44,745 nucleotides of DNA from Solirubrobacterales bacterium (GTDB lineage: Bacteria; Actinomycetota; Thermoleophilia; Solirubrobacterales; Solirubrobacteraceae): the NCBI GenBank assembly GCA_019240655.1, contig JAFAXX010000041.1:1-44745 (forward strand), written 5' to 3'. The position numbers were made by a program, and so were the translations under genes. Below are positions 34,031 through 43,143 of the stretch, in pieces. A model generated the notes under the pieces. The model saw only the letters and a program-made list of their open reading frames with translations. It had not been told where the DNA came from and searched no databases. Positions within the stretch are counted from its first letter, which is position 1, and every line of letters begins with the position of its first letter.

Positions 34031-34737
34031 GGGTGGTTCGACGGCGGCCCGACCAGCACCGCCTGCGCGATGAAAGGCGTCGAGCCGCGGTTCACCTGGA
34101 CCTCTACGTACGCGCCGGGACGGAGCGCCGAAACCGCGCCGGCGATCTGCTCCGGAGCGGTGATCGGCCGGCCGTTGACCGCCACGAGGATGTCTCCGGG
34201 CTCGAGTCCCGCGCGCTCACCCGAGCTGCCCGGCGCCACCGTCTCGATCACCGCGGTGCCCGGGGTGACGCTCGCGATCTGCATGCCGAGCCAGCGGATC
34301 GGCCCGTTCGGCGGGCTCACCGTCGCCGCCGCCGGCGACCCGGAGGAGGACAGCACGCTGCTGAGGCCGTAGGCCCCGGCGGCGAAGAGCAACACCACCG
34401 CGAGCACGACGGGGAGCGCCTGGCGCAGCCGCGGCAACAGCGGTGGGTCTGAGCGCCGGCGGCGCGCGCGGGGCGGTGCGGCACCGTCGCGCCGCGGTGC
34501 GGGCGCATCGCGCGGAGGCGGCGAGGCGGGTCGCGGCGAAGGCGGGGGCGAGGTAGGCGGCGGCGGAGGCGCGAAAACCGGCCGCGGCGGCGCGGCCACG
34601 GGCCGCGGCGGCACGGCGACCGGCGGAGGCGGAGGGGCATCGGGGCGCGGCCTCGCCCGCCGGCCGGCGAGCTCGTCGGTCAGGGCGTCGGATTCCCGCT
34701 GCCAGTCGCCCGACCACAGATGCTTGGGTGCGCTCAT
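34027..34737 (-). CDS. Membrane-anchored PDZ domain protein with proline-rich N-terminal region
   Basis: A 236-residue protein from ATG 34737 (GTG 34752 is an alternative). Residues 1-105 are cytoplasmic, with a conserved-looking MSAPKHLWSGDWQRESDALT start and a long Pro/Arg-rich stretch of PPRP and PPPP units. Residues 107-130 are a single membrane segment (LPVVLAVVLLFAAGAYGLSS), and residues 148-229 form an outward PDZ domain (RAGLEPGDILVAVNGRPITA, IAGAVSALRPGAYVEVQVNR). No protease domain is present, unlike in HtrA or DegS. As the first gene of the VWA/MoxR operon it may present peptides or anchor a complex; this is inference. Confidence 0.8.
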   Translation of the reverse strand: MSAPKHLWSGDWQRESDALTDELAGRRARPRPDAPPPPPVAVPPRPVAAPPRPVFAPPPPPTSPPPSPRPASPPPRDAPAPRRDGAAPPRARRRRSDPPLLPRLRQALPVVLAVVLLFAAGAYGLSSVLSSSGSPAAATVSPPNGPIRWLGMQIASVTPGTAVIETVAPGSSGERAGLEPGDILVAVNGRPITAPEQIAGAVSALRPGAYVEVQVNRGSTPFIAQAVLVGPPSNHP

Positions 34738-34777
34738 CAGCTGCGTTCGCACGCTAGGTGGTGTTGGTGAGAGGTTC

Positions 34778-34805
34778 TTAAGACGCTACCGGCCGGGCCT
34801 ATATT
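34778..34805 (+). promoter_or_regulatory. Leaderless promoter of the acyl-CoA ligase gene
   Basis: TTAAGA (34778-34783), a 16-base spacer and TATATT (34800-34805) are followed by six bases and ATG 34812. Five of six -10 bases match the consensus. Transcription should begin at or next to the ATG; no ribosome binding site is present. Confidence 0.65.
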
Positions 34806-34811
34806 GGACCG

Positions 34812-36359
34812 ATGCATTGTGGCGTCGCGCCGCCGCGGGAGGTGACCGGCGACCTTCACCTGGCGGGGCTGGCCGAGCAGTCCTTCGCGCGCCGCGGCGA
34901 TTACCCGTCGCTCTGGTTCGAAGGGGAGTGGCACACTTCGGGCCGCCTGTTCGAGCGATCGACGCGGATCGCCGCCGGGCTGGCGGAGCTCGGCGTCGAG
35001 CCGGGCGACCGGGTCGTGGTGACGATGGCCAACTGCCCCGACGTCGGGGTGATCTACAACGCCCTGTGGCGAGCCGGGGCGGTGGTGACCCCGGCCACGT
35101 TCCTGCTCCCGGTCGAGGACCTCCGCCACGTGATCGCCGACTCCGGTGCCCGCGCGGTCCTCAGCACCCCGGAGTTCCTCGCCAAGGTGACCGAGGCGGC
35201 GGCGGGGCTCGAGCACGTCAGGTGGCTGATCTGCACCGGAGACCCGGCGCCCGACGTGGTGGCGCTGGCGACGCTCGAGGCCGCGGCGCCCGGACGCGTG
35301 GCTGCGCGCGCCGACGACGATCTCGCCGCGCTGCTCTACACCGGCGGCACGACCGGCCGCGCCAAGGGCGTGATGCTCTCGCACCGGAACCTCCATTTCA
35401 GCGGTCACGCCGCCTATGCGGCGGGCCATCTCGAGGGGGTGAACCGAGCGCTGACCACGCTGCCCCTTTCGCACTCCTACGGGCTGCTGGTCACGCTCGC
35501 CGCCATGCACTCCCCCGAACGCCCGGTCTCGGTTCTGCTGCGCTGGTTCGATCCCGCCATGTTCCTGGCGCTCGTGGAGGAGCATCGCCTGCAGCTAAGC
35601 GCCGTTGTCCCCTCGATGCTCCAGCTCCTGCTCGCCCAGCCGCTCGAGCAGCACGATCTCTCTTCGCTGCGCTATCTCACTTCCGGAGGCGCGCCGCTCG
35701 CGCCCGAGGTCGAGCACGAGTTCTGCCGGCGGGTGCCGTCGGCTTCGATCCGCCAGGGCTACGGGCTCACCGAAACCGCCGCGCTGATCTCCACCAACCC
35801 GCCCGGAGGGGTGAAGGCCGGCTCGGTGGGGCTGCCGGTGCCCGGGACCGAGATCCGGATCCTCGACGACCGCGGCCGGGCGGTTGCACCCGGAGAGCCC
35901 GGCGAGATCTGCTGCCGCTCACCCGGGGTGATGGCCGGCTACTGGCGCGCGCCGGAGTCCACCGCCGAGGCGCTGAGCGACGGTTGGCTTCGCACCGGCG
36001 ACGTCGGCTACGTCGACGAAGATGGCTATCTGTTCGTCGTCGACCGCAAGAAGGACCTGATCATCCGCGGGGGCTTCAACGTCTACCCCCGCGATGTCGA
36101 GGACGCGCTGGTCGAGCACCCCGCCGTGCAGATGGCCGCCGTGGTCGGAGAGCCCGATGCGATCCACGGGGAGGAGGTGGTCGCCTTTGTCGCGCTGCGG
36201 CCCGGCGCCGCCGCGACTGCGCGGGAGCTGATCGACTGGTCCCGGGCGCGGATCGGCGGCTACCGCTATCCGCGGCGTGTGCACATCCTCGACTCGATTC
36301 CGGTCACGCCGGTCGGCAAGATCGACCGTAAGGCGCTGCGCCCGCGCGCTGTTCGCTGA
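34812..36359 (+). CDS. AMP-dependent acyl-CoA synthetase/ligase
   Basis: A 515-residue adenylate-forming enzyme. AALLYTGGTTGRAKGVMLSH is the P-loop motif A3, SIRQGYGLTETAALISTNPP is A5, GWLRTGDVGYVDEDGYLFVV and DRKKDLIIRGGFNVYPRDVE are A7-A8, and PVGKIDRKALRP holds the catalytic Lys of A10. The layout is that of long- or medium-chain fatty-acid (or aryl) CoA ligases. The C-terminal Lys domain is complete. A 31-base segment at its 3' end is duplicated just after the stop. It is divergent from the PDZ/VWA/MoxR operon and followed on the same strand by the esterase gene after 163 bp. Confidence 0.92.
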   Translation: MHCGVAPPREVTGDLHLAGLAEQSFARRGDYPSLWFEGEWHTSGRLFERSTRIAAGLAELGVEPGDRVVVTMANCPDVGVIYNALWRAGAVVTPATFLLPVEDLRHVIADSGARAVLSTPEFLAKVTEAAAGLEHVRWLICTGDPAPDVVALATLEAAAPGRVAARADDDLAALLYTGGTTGRAKGVMLSHRNLHFSGHAAYAAGHLEGVNRALTTLPLSHSYGLLVTLAAMHSPERPVSVLLRWFDPAMFLALVEEHRLQLSAVVPSMLQLLLAQPLEQHDLSSLRYLTSGGAPLAPEVEHEFCRRVPSASIRQGYGLTETAALISTNPPGGVKAGSVGLPVPGTEIRILDDRGRAVAPGEPGEICCRSPGVMAGYWRAPESTAEALSDGWLRTGDVGYVDEDGYLFVVDRKKDLIIRGGFNVYPRDVEDALVEHPAVQMAAVVGEPDAIHGEEVVAFVALRPGAAATARELIDWSRARIGGYRYPRRVHILDSIPVTPVGKIDRKALRPRAVR

Positions 36360-36404
36360 GGCCGCCCGCGCCGCGCCCGCGCGCGGTTCGCTGACGGCCG
36401 CCCG
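36338..36404 (+). repeat. Imperfect tandem duplication at the ligase 3' end
   Basis: 36338-36368 recurs at 36373-36404 (one substitution and one inserted C; period 35). The first copy holds the stop codon TGA (36357-36359); the second lies in the 163-bp intergenic stretch. Further on, the region 36405-36505 holds GC-rich sequence with no gene visible. Confidence 0.7.
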
Positions 36405-36522
36405 GCGGGCTTGCCCGTCGCTGCCGCGCGGCTTGTCGGTGCGCGCCGTGTGCGTTGCCAAGCGAGCGGCGCGGCGCGAGCATCTCCGCGTCCGGCCAAC
36501 TCGCTGGAGGAGTGAGACTGAG

Positions 36523-38268
36523 ATGGTGGATCGGTTCGGTGGGCCTCGCACATGGCGCGCGATGGTGGGGCTGGGGGCGGCGGCGCTCGTATGCGCCGCG
36601 GTGCTGGCGATCGGGTTGGGCGGCGGCGCCGCCCGCGCTCGACCCGCGCACCAGCTGGTGAGGGACTCCGCCACGCTGGCGCCGATCAGCCCGACGATCC
36701 CGGCGAAGATGAGCTGCGCCGCGGTTGCCGGACTGACCAGCCTGGCGGCGCTGCCGGACTACCCCACGAGCATCGCCTCGGCGACCGACGTGCCCGCGGC
36801 CGCCGGCAATCCGCAGTACTGCGACGTCAAGGGGATGATCGCGCCCCAGACGCACTTCGAGCTGAAGCTGCCTGACAGCTCGTGGCAGGGCCGCTACCTC
36901 CAGAACGGCTGCGGCGGCTACTGCGGGACGGTCAGCAACCAGAGCTTCCCGTCGTGCGACGCGACGCTGGGCGGCGACTTCGCGATGGCGACCGACGACG
37001 AGGGACACACCACCTCCGGCGGCCTCGGCGGCGCCGGGCTGTTCGCCTTCAACGACCAAAAGCTCCGGACCGAATACGGCTACGAGTCAGAGCAGGCGAT
37101 GTACGTGGTGGCAAAGAAGATCATCGCCGACTACTACGGAACCCCGCCGAAGTACTCCTACTACAACGGCTGCTCGGACGGCGGCCGCGAGGCGATGGAG
37201 ATGGCCGAGCGCTATCCGGACGACTTCGACGGGATCATCGCCGGGGCGCCCGAGATCATCGCGGGTCCGCTGAACGCCGAGCTGCAGACCTGGCAGTACC
37301 GGGTCAACTCCGACGCGAGCGGCAACGCGATCCTGACCAGCGACAAGCTCCCGGCCCTGGCCCGGGCGGTCATCAACCAGTGCGGCCACGACGACGGCAC
37401 GAACGACGGGATCATCACCGATCCCCGGAGCTGCCATTTCGACCCGGCCACGCTGCAGTGCCCGGCGGGCACCGACACCACCTCGTGCCTGACCGCGGCG
37501 CAGGTCGACGTCGCGCGCAAGATCTACCAGGGACCGGTCGACGAGCACGGCCGGCGCCTTTACCCCGGCGGGCTTCCCTACGGGTCCGAAGGGGGCTGGA
37601 ACGTGTTCGCGGTGCCCCAGACGCCCGCCGGCGGCGGCCCCGTGCCCGCTTCGGCCGCGCTGGCCTACTTCGGGCTGTCCCTCCCCTATCTCCGCTACCA
37701 GCTGCTCCCGCCCGGCCAGCTCGGCCCTGATCCCAGCCAGTGGCAGTTCACCGACGCCGGCTTCCGGGAGATGTTCCCCACCGCCAACATCTGGGACGCG
37801 ATGGACACGAACCTGCGTGCCTTCCGCCGCCACGGCGGCAAGCTGATGATCTGGCAGGGATGGGACGACAACGGGATCCCTCCGTTCGGAACCGTCGACT
37901 ACTACGACACGCTGGTCAGCCGGATGGGCGGCCTGGCCTCGACCCGGCAGTTCGCGCGCCTGTTCATGTTCCCGACCGTCTACCACTGCGGGGGCGGGTA
38001 CGCGAACAGCAGCTTCGACGTGGTGTATCCGATGGTGCAGTGGGTCGAGCAGGGCTCCGCGCCGGCGGAGGTCACCGCCACCGACACCTACAACGGGGCG
38101 ACGTTCACCCGGCCCGTGTACCCGTATCCGGAGATCCCGCGATACAACGGGAGCGGGCCGACCAGCCAGGCTTCGAGCTTCCACCCCGTGCGCTCGCCGG
38201 AAGCCGGCGACTACACGGACTGGATCGGCAACTACCTGTTCTACCAGCCGGTCACCCGGCGCGGCTGA
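36523..38268 (+). CDS. Secreted tannase/feruloyl esterase family protein
   Basis: A 581-residue exported esterase. ATG 36523 follows the ribosome binding site GGAGGAG (36506-36512). A signal sequence (WRAMVGLGAAALVCAAVLAI GLGGGAARA split here) precedes the mature domain. The nucleophile elbow is YYNGCSDGGREAMEMAERYP, with the family's CS pair, and the His region TVYHCGGGYANSS has the matching HC pair; WQGWDDNGIPPFGTVDYY supplies the acid. The CS-D-HC arrangement defines the tannase/feruloyl esterase family, where a disulfide links the two Cys. The substrate is likely a plant phenolic ester, which suits a soil organism, but is not proven. Confidence 0.88.
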   Translation: MVDRFGGPRTWRAMVGLGAAALVCAAVLAIGLGGGAARARPAHQLVRDSATLAPISPTIPAKMSCAAVAGLTSLAALPDYPTSIASATDVPAAAGNPQYCDVKGMIAPQTHFELKLPDSSWQGRYLQNGCGGYCGTVSNQSFPSCDATLGGDFAMATDDEGHTTSGGLGGAGLFAFNDQKLRTEYGYESEQAMYVVAKKIIADYYGTPPKYSYYNGCSDGGREAMEMAERYPDDFDGIIAGAPEIIAGPLNAELQTWQYRVNSDASGNAILTSDKLPALARAVINQCGHDDGTNDGIITDPRSCHFDPATLQCPAGTDTTSCLTAAQVDVARKIYQGPVDEHGRRLYPGGLPYGSEGGWNVFAVPQTPAGGGPVPASAALAYFGLSLPYLRYQLLPPGQLGPDPSQWQFTDAGFREMFPTANIWDAMDTNLRAFRRHGGKLMIWQGWDDNGIPPFGTVDYYDTLVSRMGGLASTRQFARLFMFPTVYHCGGGYANSSFDVVYPMVQWVEQGSAPAEVTATDTYNGATFTRPVYPYPEIPRYNGSGPTSQASSFHPVRSPEAGDYTDWIGNYLFYQPVTRRG

Positions 38269-38301
38269 GCGCGGACGGCGCGGCGGTGATTAGCTGCCGC
38301 C

Positions 38302-39237
38302 GTGCCCCCGCCCGAGCAGGTCGAGCGCGCCGTCGCCGCGTGGGCGCGGCGGCGGCGCTTCACCGCCGAGCAGTTCCCGCCTGAGCACCTGCGGGCGGTC
38401 AAGGCGGGCACGTCGGTCGCCGTGGTGATCCCGACGAAGGAGTGCGCGGAGACGATTGGGGCCGTGCTTGCCCGCGCGGTGGCACCGCTCGCCGGCCACG
38501 GGCTGCTCGACGAGGTACTGGTCATCGACGCGGGCTCGGCCGACGGCACCGCCGAGCGCGCCGCCGCCGCGGGCGCCCGGGTCGTCCAGCAGGACGACGT
38601 ACTCGGCGCCTTCGGTCCCGCGCTCGGCAAGGGCGACGCGATGTGGCGGGCGGTGCACGTCACCCGCAGCGAGGTTGTCTGCTTCATCGACGGCGATACC
38701 GCCGATCCCGTCCCGCGCCACGTGCTCGGGCTGATCGGCCCGCTGATCGCCGATCCTGCGATCGCGTTCGTCAAGGGAGCCTACGAGCGGCCGCTGCGCG
38801 CCGGGGAGCTAGAGCTCGCGCACGAAGGCGGGCGGGTGACCGAACTGATGGCACGGCCGCTGCTCAACCTGCACGAGCCGCGGCTGGCCGGGTTCGCCCA
38901 GCCGCTCGCCGGCGAGTTCGCCGCCCGGCGGCGGCTGCTCGAGTCGATCCGCTTCCCGGTCGGCTACGGAGTCGAGATCGCCGTGCTGATCGACGCGCTC
39001 GCGCTCTGCGGCCTCGACGCCCTGGCCGAGAGCCACCTCGGCACGCGCCGCAATCGCCATCAGCCGCTGCGCTTCCTCGGCGAGATGGCGTATGCGGTGC
39101 TGGCGGCGGCCGAGCGGCGGCTCGGGTGGCCCGGCCCGGCGCCCGACGGCCGCTACCTGCGCCCGTGGCAGGACTTCACCGCCACCGAGGTGCCGATCGC
39201 TGAGCGCCCCGCGTTGCGGTCGCTCGAGGACCGCTGA
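38302..39237 (+). CDS. gpgS: Glucosyl-3-phosphoglycerate synthase
   Basis: A 311-residue GT-A/GT81 glycosyltransferase from GTG 38302: SVAVVIPTKECAETIGAVLA, LLDEVLVIDAGSADGTAERA, GPALGKGDAMWRAVHVT, VVCFIDGDTADPVPRHVLGL (metal-binding D-x-D), FVKGAYERPL and GRVTELMARPLLNLHEPRLA (the acceptor-binding signature of GpgS/MpgS). It joins glucose from NDP-glucose to 3-phosphoglycerate, the first step to glucosylglycerate and, in mycobacteria, to methylglucose lipopolysaccharide. No phosphatase (GpgP) is visible next to it. The preceding esterase ends 33 bp upstream. Confidence 0.92.
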   Translation: MPPPEQVERAVAAWARRRRFTAEQFPPEHLRAVKAGTSVAVVIPTKECAETIGAVLARAVAPLAGHGLLDEVLVIDAGSADGTAERAAAAGARVVQQDDVLGAFGPALGKGDAMWRAVHVTRSEVVCFIDGDTADPVPRHVLGLIGPLIADPAIAFVKGAYERPLRAGELELAHEGGRVTELMARPLLNLHEPRLAGFAQPLAGEFAARRRLLESIRFPVGYGVEIAVLIDALALCGLDALAESHLGTRRNRHQPLRFLGEMAYAVLAAAERRLGWPGPAPDGRYLRPWQDFTATEVPIAERPALRSLEDR

Positions 39238-39253
39238 GACGTTCTCGTCCGGA

Positions 39254-39269
39254 CGTACGCCGCCGTACG
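39254..39269 (+). terminator. Short hairpin after gpgS
   Basis: CGTACG (39254-39259) and CGTACG (39264-39269) are each self-complementary and flank CCGC, giving a six-base stem 17 bases past the gpgS stop. It could be a weak terminator or a dyad-type protein site. Confidence 0.35.
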
Positions 39270-39332
39270 GTCGCGCGTGCCTTGCGGCCTTCGGTGGTGA
39301 ATTACTACTGCAATCCAATCGGAGGTGAAGCG

Positions 39333-39455
39333 TTGCTTCTCGTACTCGCAGTAGTGCTCTTGATCGTGGCTATCGCCGGTGGGGTGATCGTCCACCCGCT
39401 GCTGTTCCTGATCGCCATCCTGGCCCTGGCGGCGTTCTTCGCCAACCGGATCTGA
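39333..39455 (+). CDS. Small hydrophobic membrane protein (40 residues)
   Basis: A TTG start at 39333 follows a full Shine-Dalgarno sequence GGAGGTG (39321-39327) with five-base spacing and opens 40 codons to TGA 39453-39455. The protein is almost entirely hydrophobic: LLVLAVVLLIVAIAGGVIVH, then PLLFLIAILALAAFFANRI. It would form two short membrane segments around VHP. Actinobacterial genomes carry many such short 'hydrophobic protein' genes of unknown role. The strong ribosome binding site and clean stop make it a real gene despite its size. Confidence 0.7.
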   Translation: MLLVLAVVLLIVAIAGGVIVHPLLFLIAILALAAFFANRI

Positions 39456-39507
39456 TCAACGCGTGGCAGGGGGCAGGACCACGCCAAACGATCAGATACG
39501 CGAGCGC

Positions 39508-39536
39508 GCGGCCGGACCCGGCGGGGGGCCGGCCGC
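39508..39536. terminator. Hairpin between convergent genes
   Basis: GCGGCCGG (39508-39515) pairs with CCGGCCGC (39529-39536) around a 13-base loop, between the small membrane protein gene and the convergent Crp/Fnr gene. No T tract is present. Confidence 0.45.
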
Positions 39537-39545
39537 CGCTCGACC

Positions 39546-40271
39546 TCAGCTCATTGCCGCAACCAGGCGGTGATGACGGAAGACTTCGGGCGGCGCTCCG
39601 TGGAGGATCCAGACCTGGTTATCGGCACGGCTGATCGCCCCGGCACGGACCAGGTTGCCCATCGCGGTCGTCACGGTCGGGCGATGGGCGCCGACCAGGT
39701 TGGCCAGGCGCTCGTGTGAGAGCGGAAGCGGGACAGCGATGCCGTCGGGCCGGACCCTGCCCCAGCGCTCGGCGAGGTGCCAGAGGGTCAGGAGGAGCCG
39801 GTCTTCGACCCGGGGATGGTGCGAGATGGCCAGCGCGACGGCCAGGTGGTGCGCCCTTCGCGTGCCCCGGCTGAACAGCTCCTCGCCCAGCTTCGGCCAC
39901 GGATTCATCCTCGCCACGAGGCGATGGTCGAGCACAGCGAGCCGGGTCGGGTCGAGCACCATCCACCCCACCTCGGCCTTGACGTGTGACCCTTCCTCGT
40001 CCCACGTCCACGGCCGCAGCACGTCGGCCGGGCCGATCAGCTCGACGCACCGCCGGCCGAGCACCTCGACCTGCCGGCTGAGCAGCCCGTCGACGACGAG
40101 GAAGCCGCGATGGTGGGTGTCCGGCTCGAGCGCGCTGGCCGCGTCCCATGCCCCCGGAGAGAGCCGCCGGACCCGGGTCACCGCCTCACGGCGGGCGCGC
40201 TCCAGCTGCGATTCGTCCAGCAGGTCGGCGAGGTCGGGATCGGCCTCGACAATGCTGATCAGGTCGGGCAT
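39546..40271 (-). CDS. Crp/Fnr-family transcriptional regulator
   Basis: A 241-residue regulator with an N-terminal cyclic-nucleotide-binding-like beta barrel (GFLVVDGLLSRQVEVLGRRC, VELIGPADVLRPWTWDEEGS) and a C-terminal winged helix (EDRLLLTLWHLAERWGRVRP, LPLSHERLANLVGAHRPTVT TAMGNLVRAG split). The HTH reads like the Crp family recognition helix. No Cys cluster of FNR is visible. The ligand is unknown: the typical cAMP-contacting R-S-E motif is not evident. It is divergent from the exported phosphoesterase gene, with a 13-bp perfect dyad between them, and may control that gene. Confidence 0.85.
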   Translation of the reverse strand: MPDLISIVEADPDLADLLDESQLERARREAVTRVRRLSPGAWDAASALEPDTHHRGFLVVDGLLSRQVEVLGRRCVELIGPADVLRPWTWDEEGSHVKAEVGWMVLDPTRLAVLDHRLVARMNPWPKLGEELFSRGTRRAHHLAVALAISHHPRVEDRLLLTLWHLAERWGRVRPDGIAVPLPLSHERLANLVGAHRPTVTTAMGNLVRAGAISRADNQVWILHGAPPEVFRHHRLVAAMS

Positions 40272-40307
40272 CTCGGCGAGCCCAGGTTACCGGTGTCCGC
40301 CAGCTCA

Positions 40308-40348
40308 CGCCGCCGGAACCGCCTGCTGCGGCGCCGGTTCCGGCGGCG
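40308..40348. promoter_or_regulatory. 13-bp perfect inverted repeat in a divergent promoter region
   Basis: CGCCGCCGGAACC (40308-40320) and GGTTCCGGCGGCG (40336-40348) are perfect complements separated by 15 bases. It lies 36 bp upstream of the Crp/Fnr start and 134 bp upstream of the phosphoesterase start. It could be an operator or an RNA hairpin. It does not match the usual TGTGA-N6-TCACA Crp site. Confidence 0.5.
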
Positions 40349-40481
40349 CAGGAGGCACGGTCGGTGACCGGCGCCGTCAAGAACCCGCGTGCCCGACGCC
40401 GGCCTGACTGCGGACCTCAGCGCGTAGCGCGGGTACGATCGCCCGTCTGCGGCGATCCAGGTGGACACGACGAGGACGCTT

Positions 40482-42105
40482 GTGAGCACCCGTGCGCTCG
40501 TGGGGTGCGTGTCGGCGTGCGCGCTGGCCGTCCTCGCGCTGTGCGCTTGTGGGGGCGGCTCCCGGAGGCGCCCGAGCTCGACCTCGGCGCGCCCGACCCA
40601 GACGAGCGGGACCACAGCCGCAGCGCCGAGCCCGACGACGACGAGCGCCCGAGCGCCGTCGGCGGACATCCACAAGATTCGTCATGTGGTCATCATCATG
40701 CAGGAGAACCGCTCGTTCGACTCCTACTTCGGTACCTATCCCGGCGCCGACGGGATTCCGATGCGGGGCGGCCAACCGGCGGTGTGCATATCCGATCCGC
40801 GCTCCGGTACGTGTGTCCGGCCGTTCCACGACCGCCAGGACCGGAACCTCGGCGGCCCCCATGGCGCCGCGAGCGCCACCGCTGACATCGACGGCGGCCG
40901 GATGGACGGGTTCGTCCAGCAGCAGCAGGCCGGGCTGGCCGGCTGCGCCCAGACGTTCAACCCGGCCTGCGGCGACGGCGGCGGCGCCTCCGACGTCATG
41001 GGCTACCACAACGGCGCCGACATCCCAAACTACTGGACCTATGCCCGCGACTTCGTCCTCCAGGACCACATGTTCGAATCGAACGCGTCCTGGAGCCTGC
41101 CCGCCCACCTCTACCTCGTCTCCGAGTGGTCGGCCTGGTGCCGGCGGCAGGGCGACCCGATGAGCTGCCAGAACGCGCTCCAGTCTCCGGGGAACCCGCC
41201 GGACTTCCAGCGCCGGCTCGGGATCCGCGCGCCGGTCGCGCCGGACTACGCCTGGACGGATCTGACCTACCTGCTGCACCGCGACGGCGTCAGCTGGGGC
41301 TACTACGTCTTCACCGGTTCCGAGCCCGACTGCGAGAACGACCAGGCCATGTCGTGCGCCGCGGTCGGCCAGAGCGCCCGGACGCCCGGGATTTGGAACC
41401 CGCTGCCCTACTTCGACACCGTCCGCCAGGACGGCCAGGTCGGGAACGTGAGGTCGCTGTCGGACTTCTTCAGCGCCGCCAAGGCGGGCACCCTCCCGGC
41501 GGTGTCCTGGATTGGCCCGAACGGCCGTGTCTCCGAGCACCCGCCGGCACTGGTCAGCGCCGGGCAGACGTACGTCACCGGACTGATCAACGCCGTCATG
41601 CGCGGCCCCGACTGGAACAGCACGGCGATCTTCCTCTCCTGGGACGACTGGGGCGGCTTCTACGACCACATCGCGCCGCCGCGCGTGGACGCGAACGGAT
41701 ACGGACTCCGCGTCCCCGGCCTGGTGATCAGCCCGTACGCCCGCCATGGCTACATCGACCACCAGACGCTGAGCGCGGACGCCTACGTGAAGTTCATTGA
41801 GGACGACTTCCTGGGCGGCCAGCGGCTCGATCCCCACACCGACGGCCGCCCCGATCCGCGGCCGGACGTCCGCGAGGCCGCCCCCGAGCTGGGCGATCTG
41901 AGCAGTGACTTCGACTTCTCCCAGGCGCCCCGTCCGCCCGAGATCCTGCCGCTTGACCCGAAGACCGACCTGCTCGCGCCGGTGCCCGGGACCCCAGGCG
42001 GACCGGCGAGCACCCGTGCCGCGGGAGGCGGGCGGGCGGCTAGGCGCGGGCGGCGCTCCGCCCGCCTGCGGCGCCGTGCGGCCGCCCGCCGGTTGAGCGG
42101 CTCGG

Positions 42106-42116
<11 letters not shown>
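40482..42116 (+). CDS. Exported phosphoesterase (phospholipase C / acid phosphatase family)
   Basis: From GTG 40482 the protein has 544 residues. I prefer this start to GTG 40461 because a GAGGA sequence lies just before it and the signal peptide then starts directly. The signal sequence [20 protein letters not shown] followed by GGG and a Ser/Thr/Pro-rich stalk suggests a lipoprotein. The catalytic domain has [56 protein letters not shown] and [18 protein letters not shown], the metal-binding set of the PF04185 phosphoesterases. The C-terminus is Arg-rich ([20 protein letters not shown]). It would release phosphate or lipid head groups outside the cell. Confidence 0.9.
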
Positions 42117-43098
<982 letters not shown>

Positions 43099-43143
43099 CT
43101 CTGCTCCCATCTGGTCGCGGTCGTCCTGCAAGATACGGTGGAC

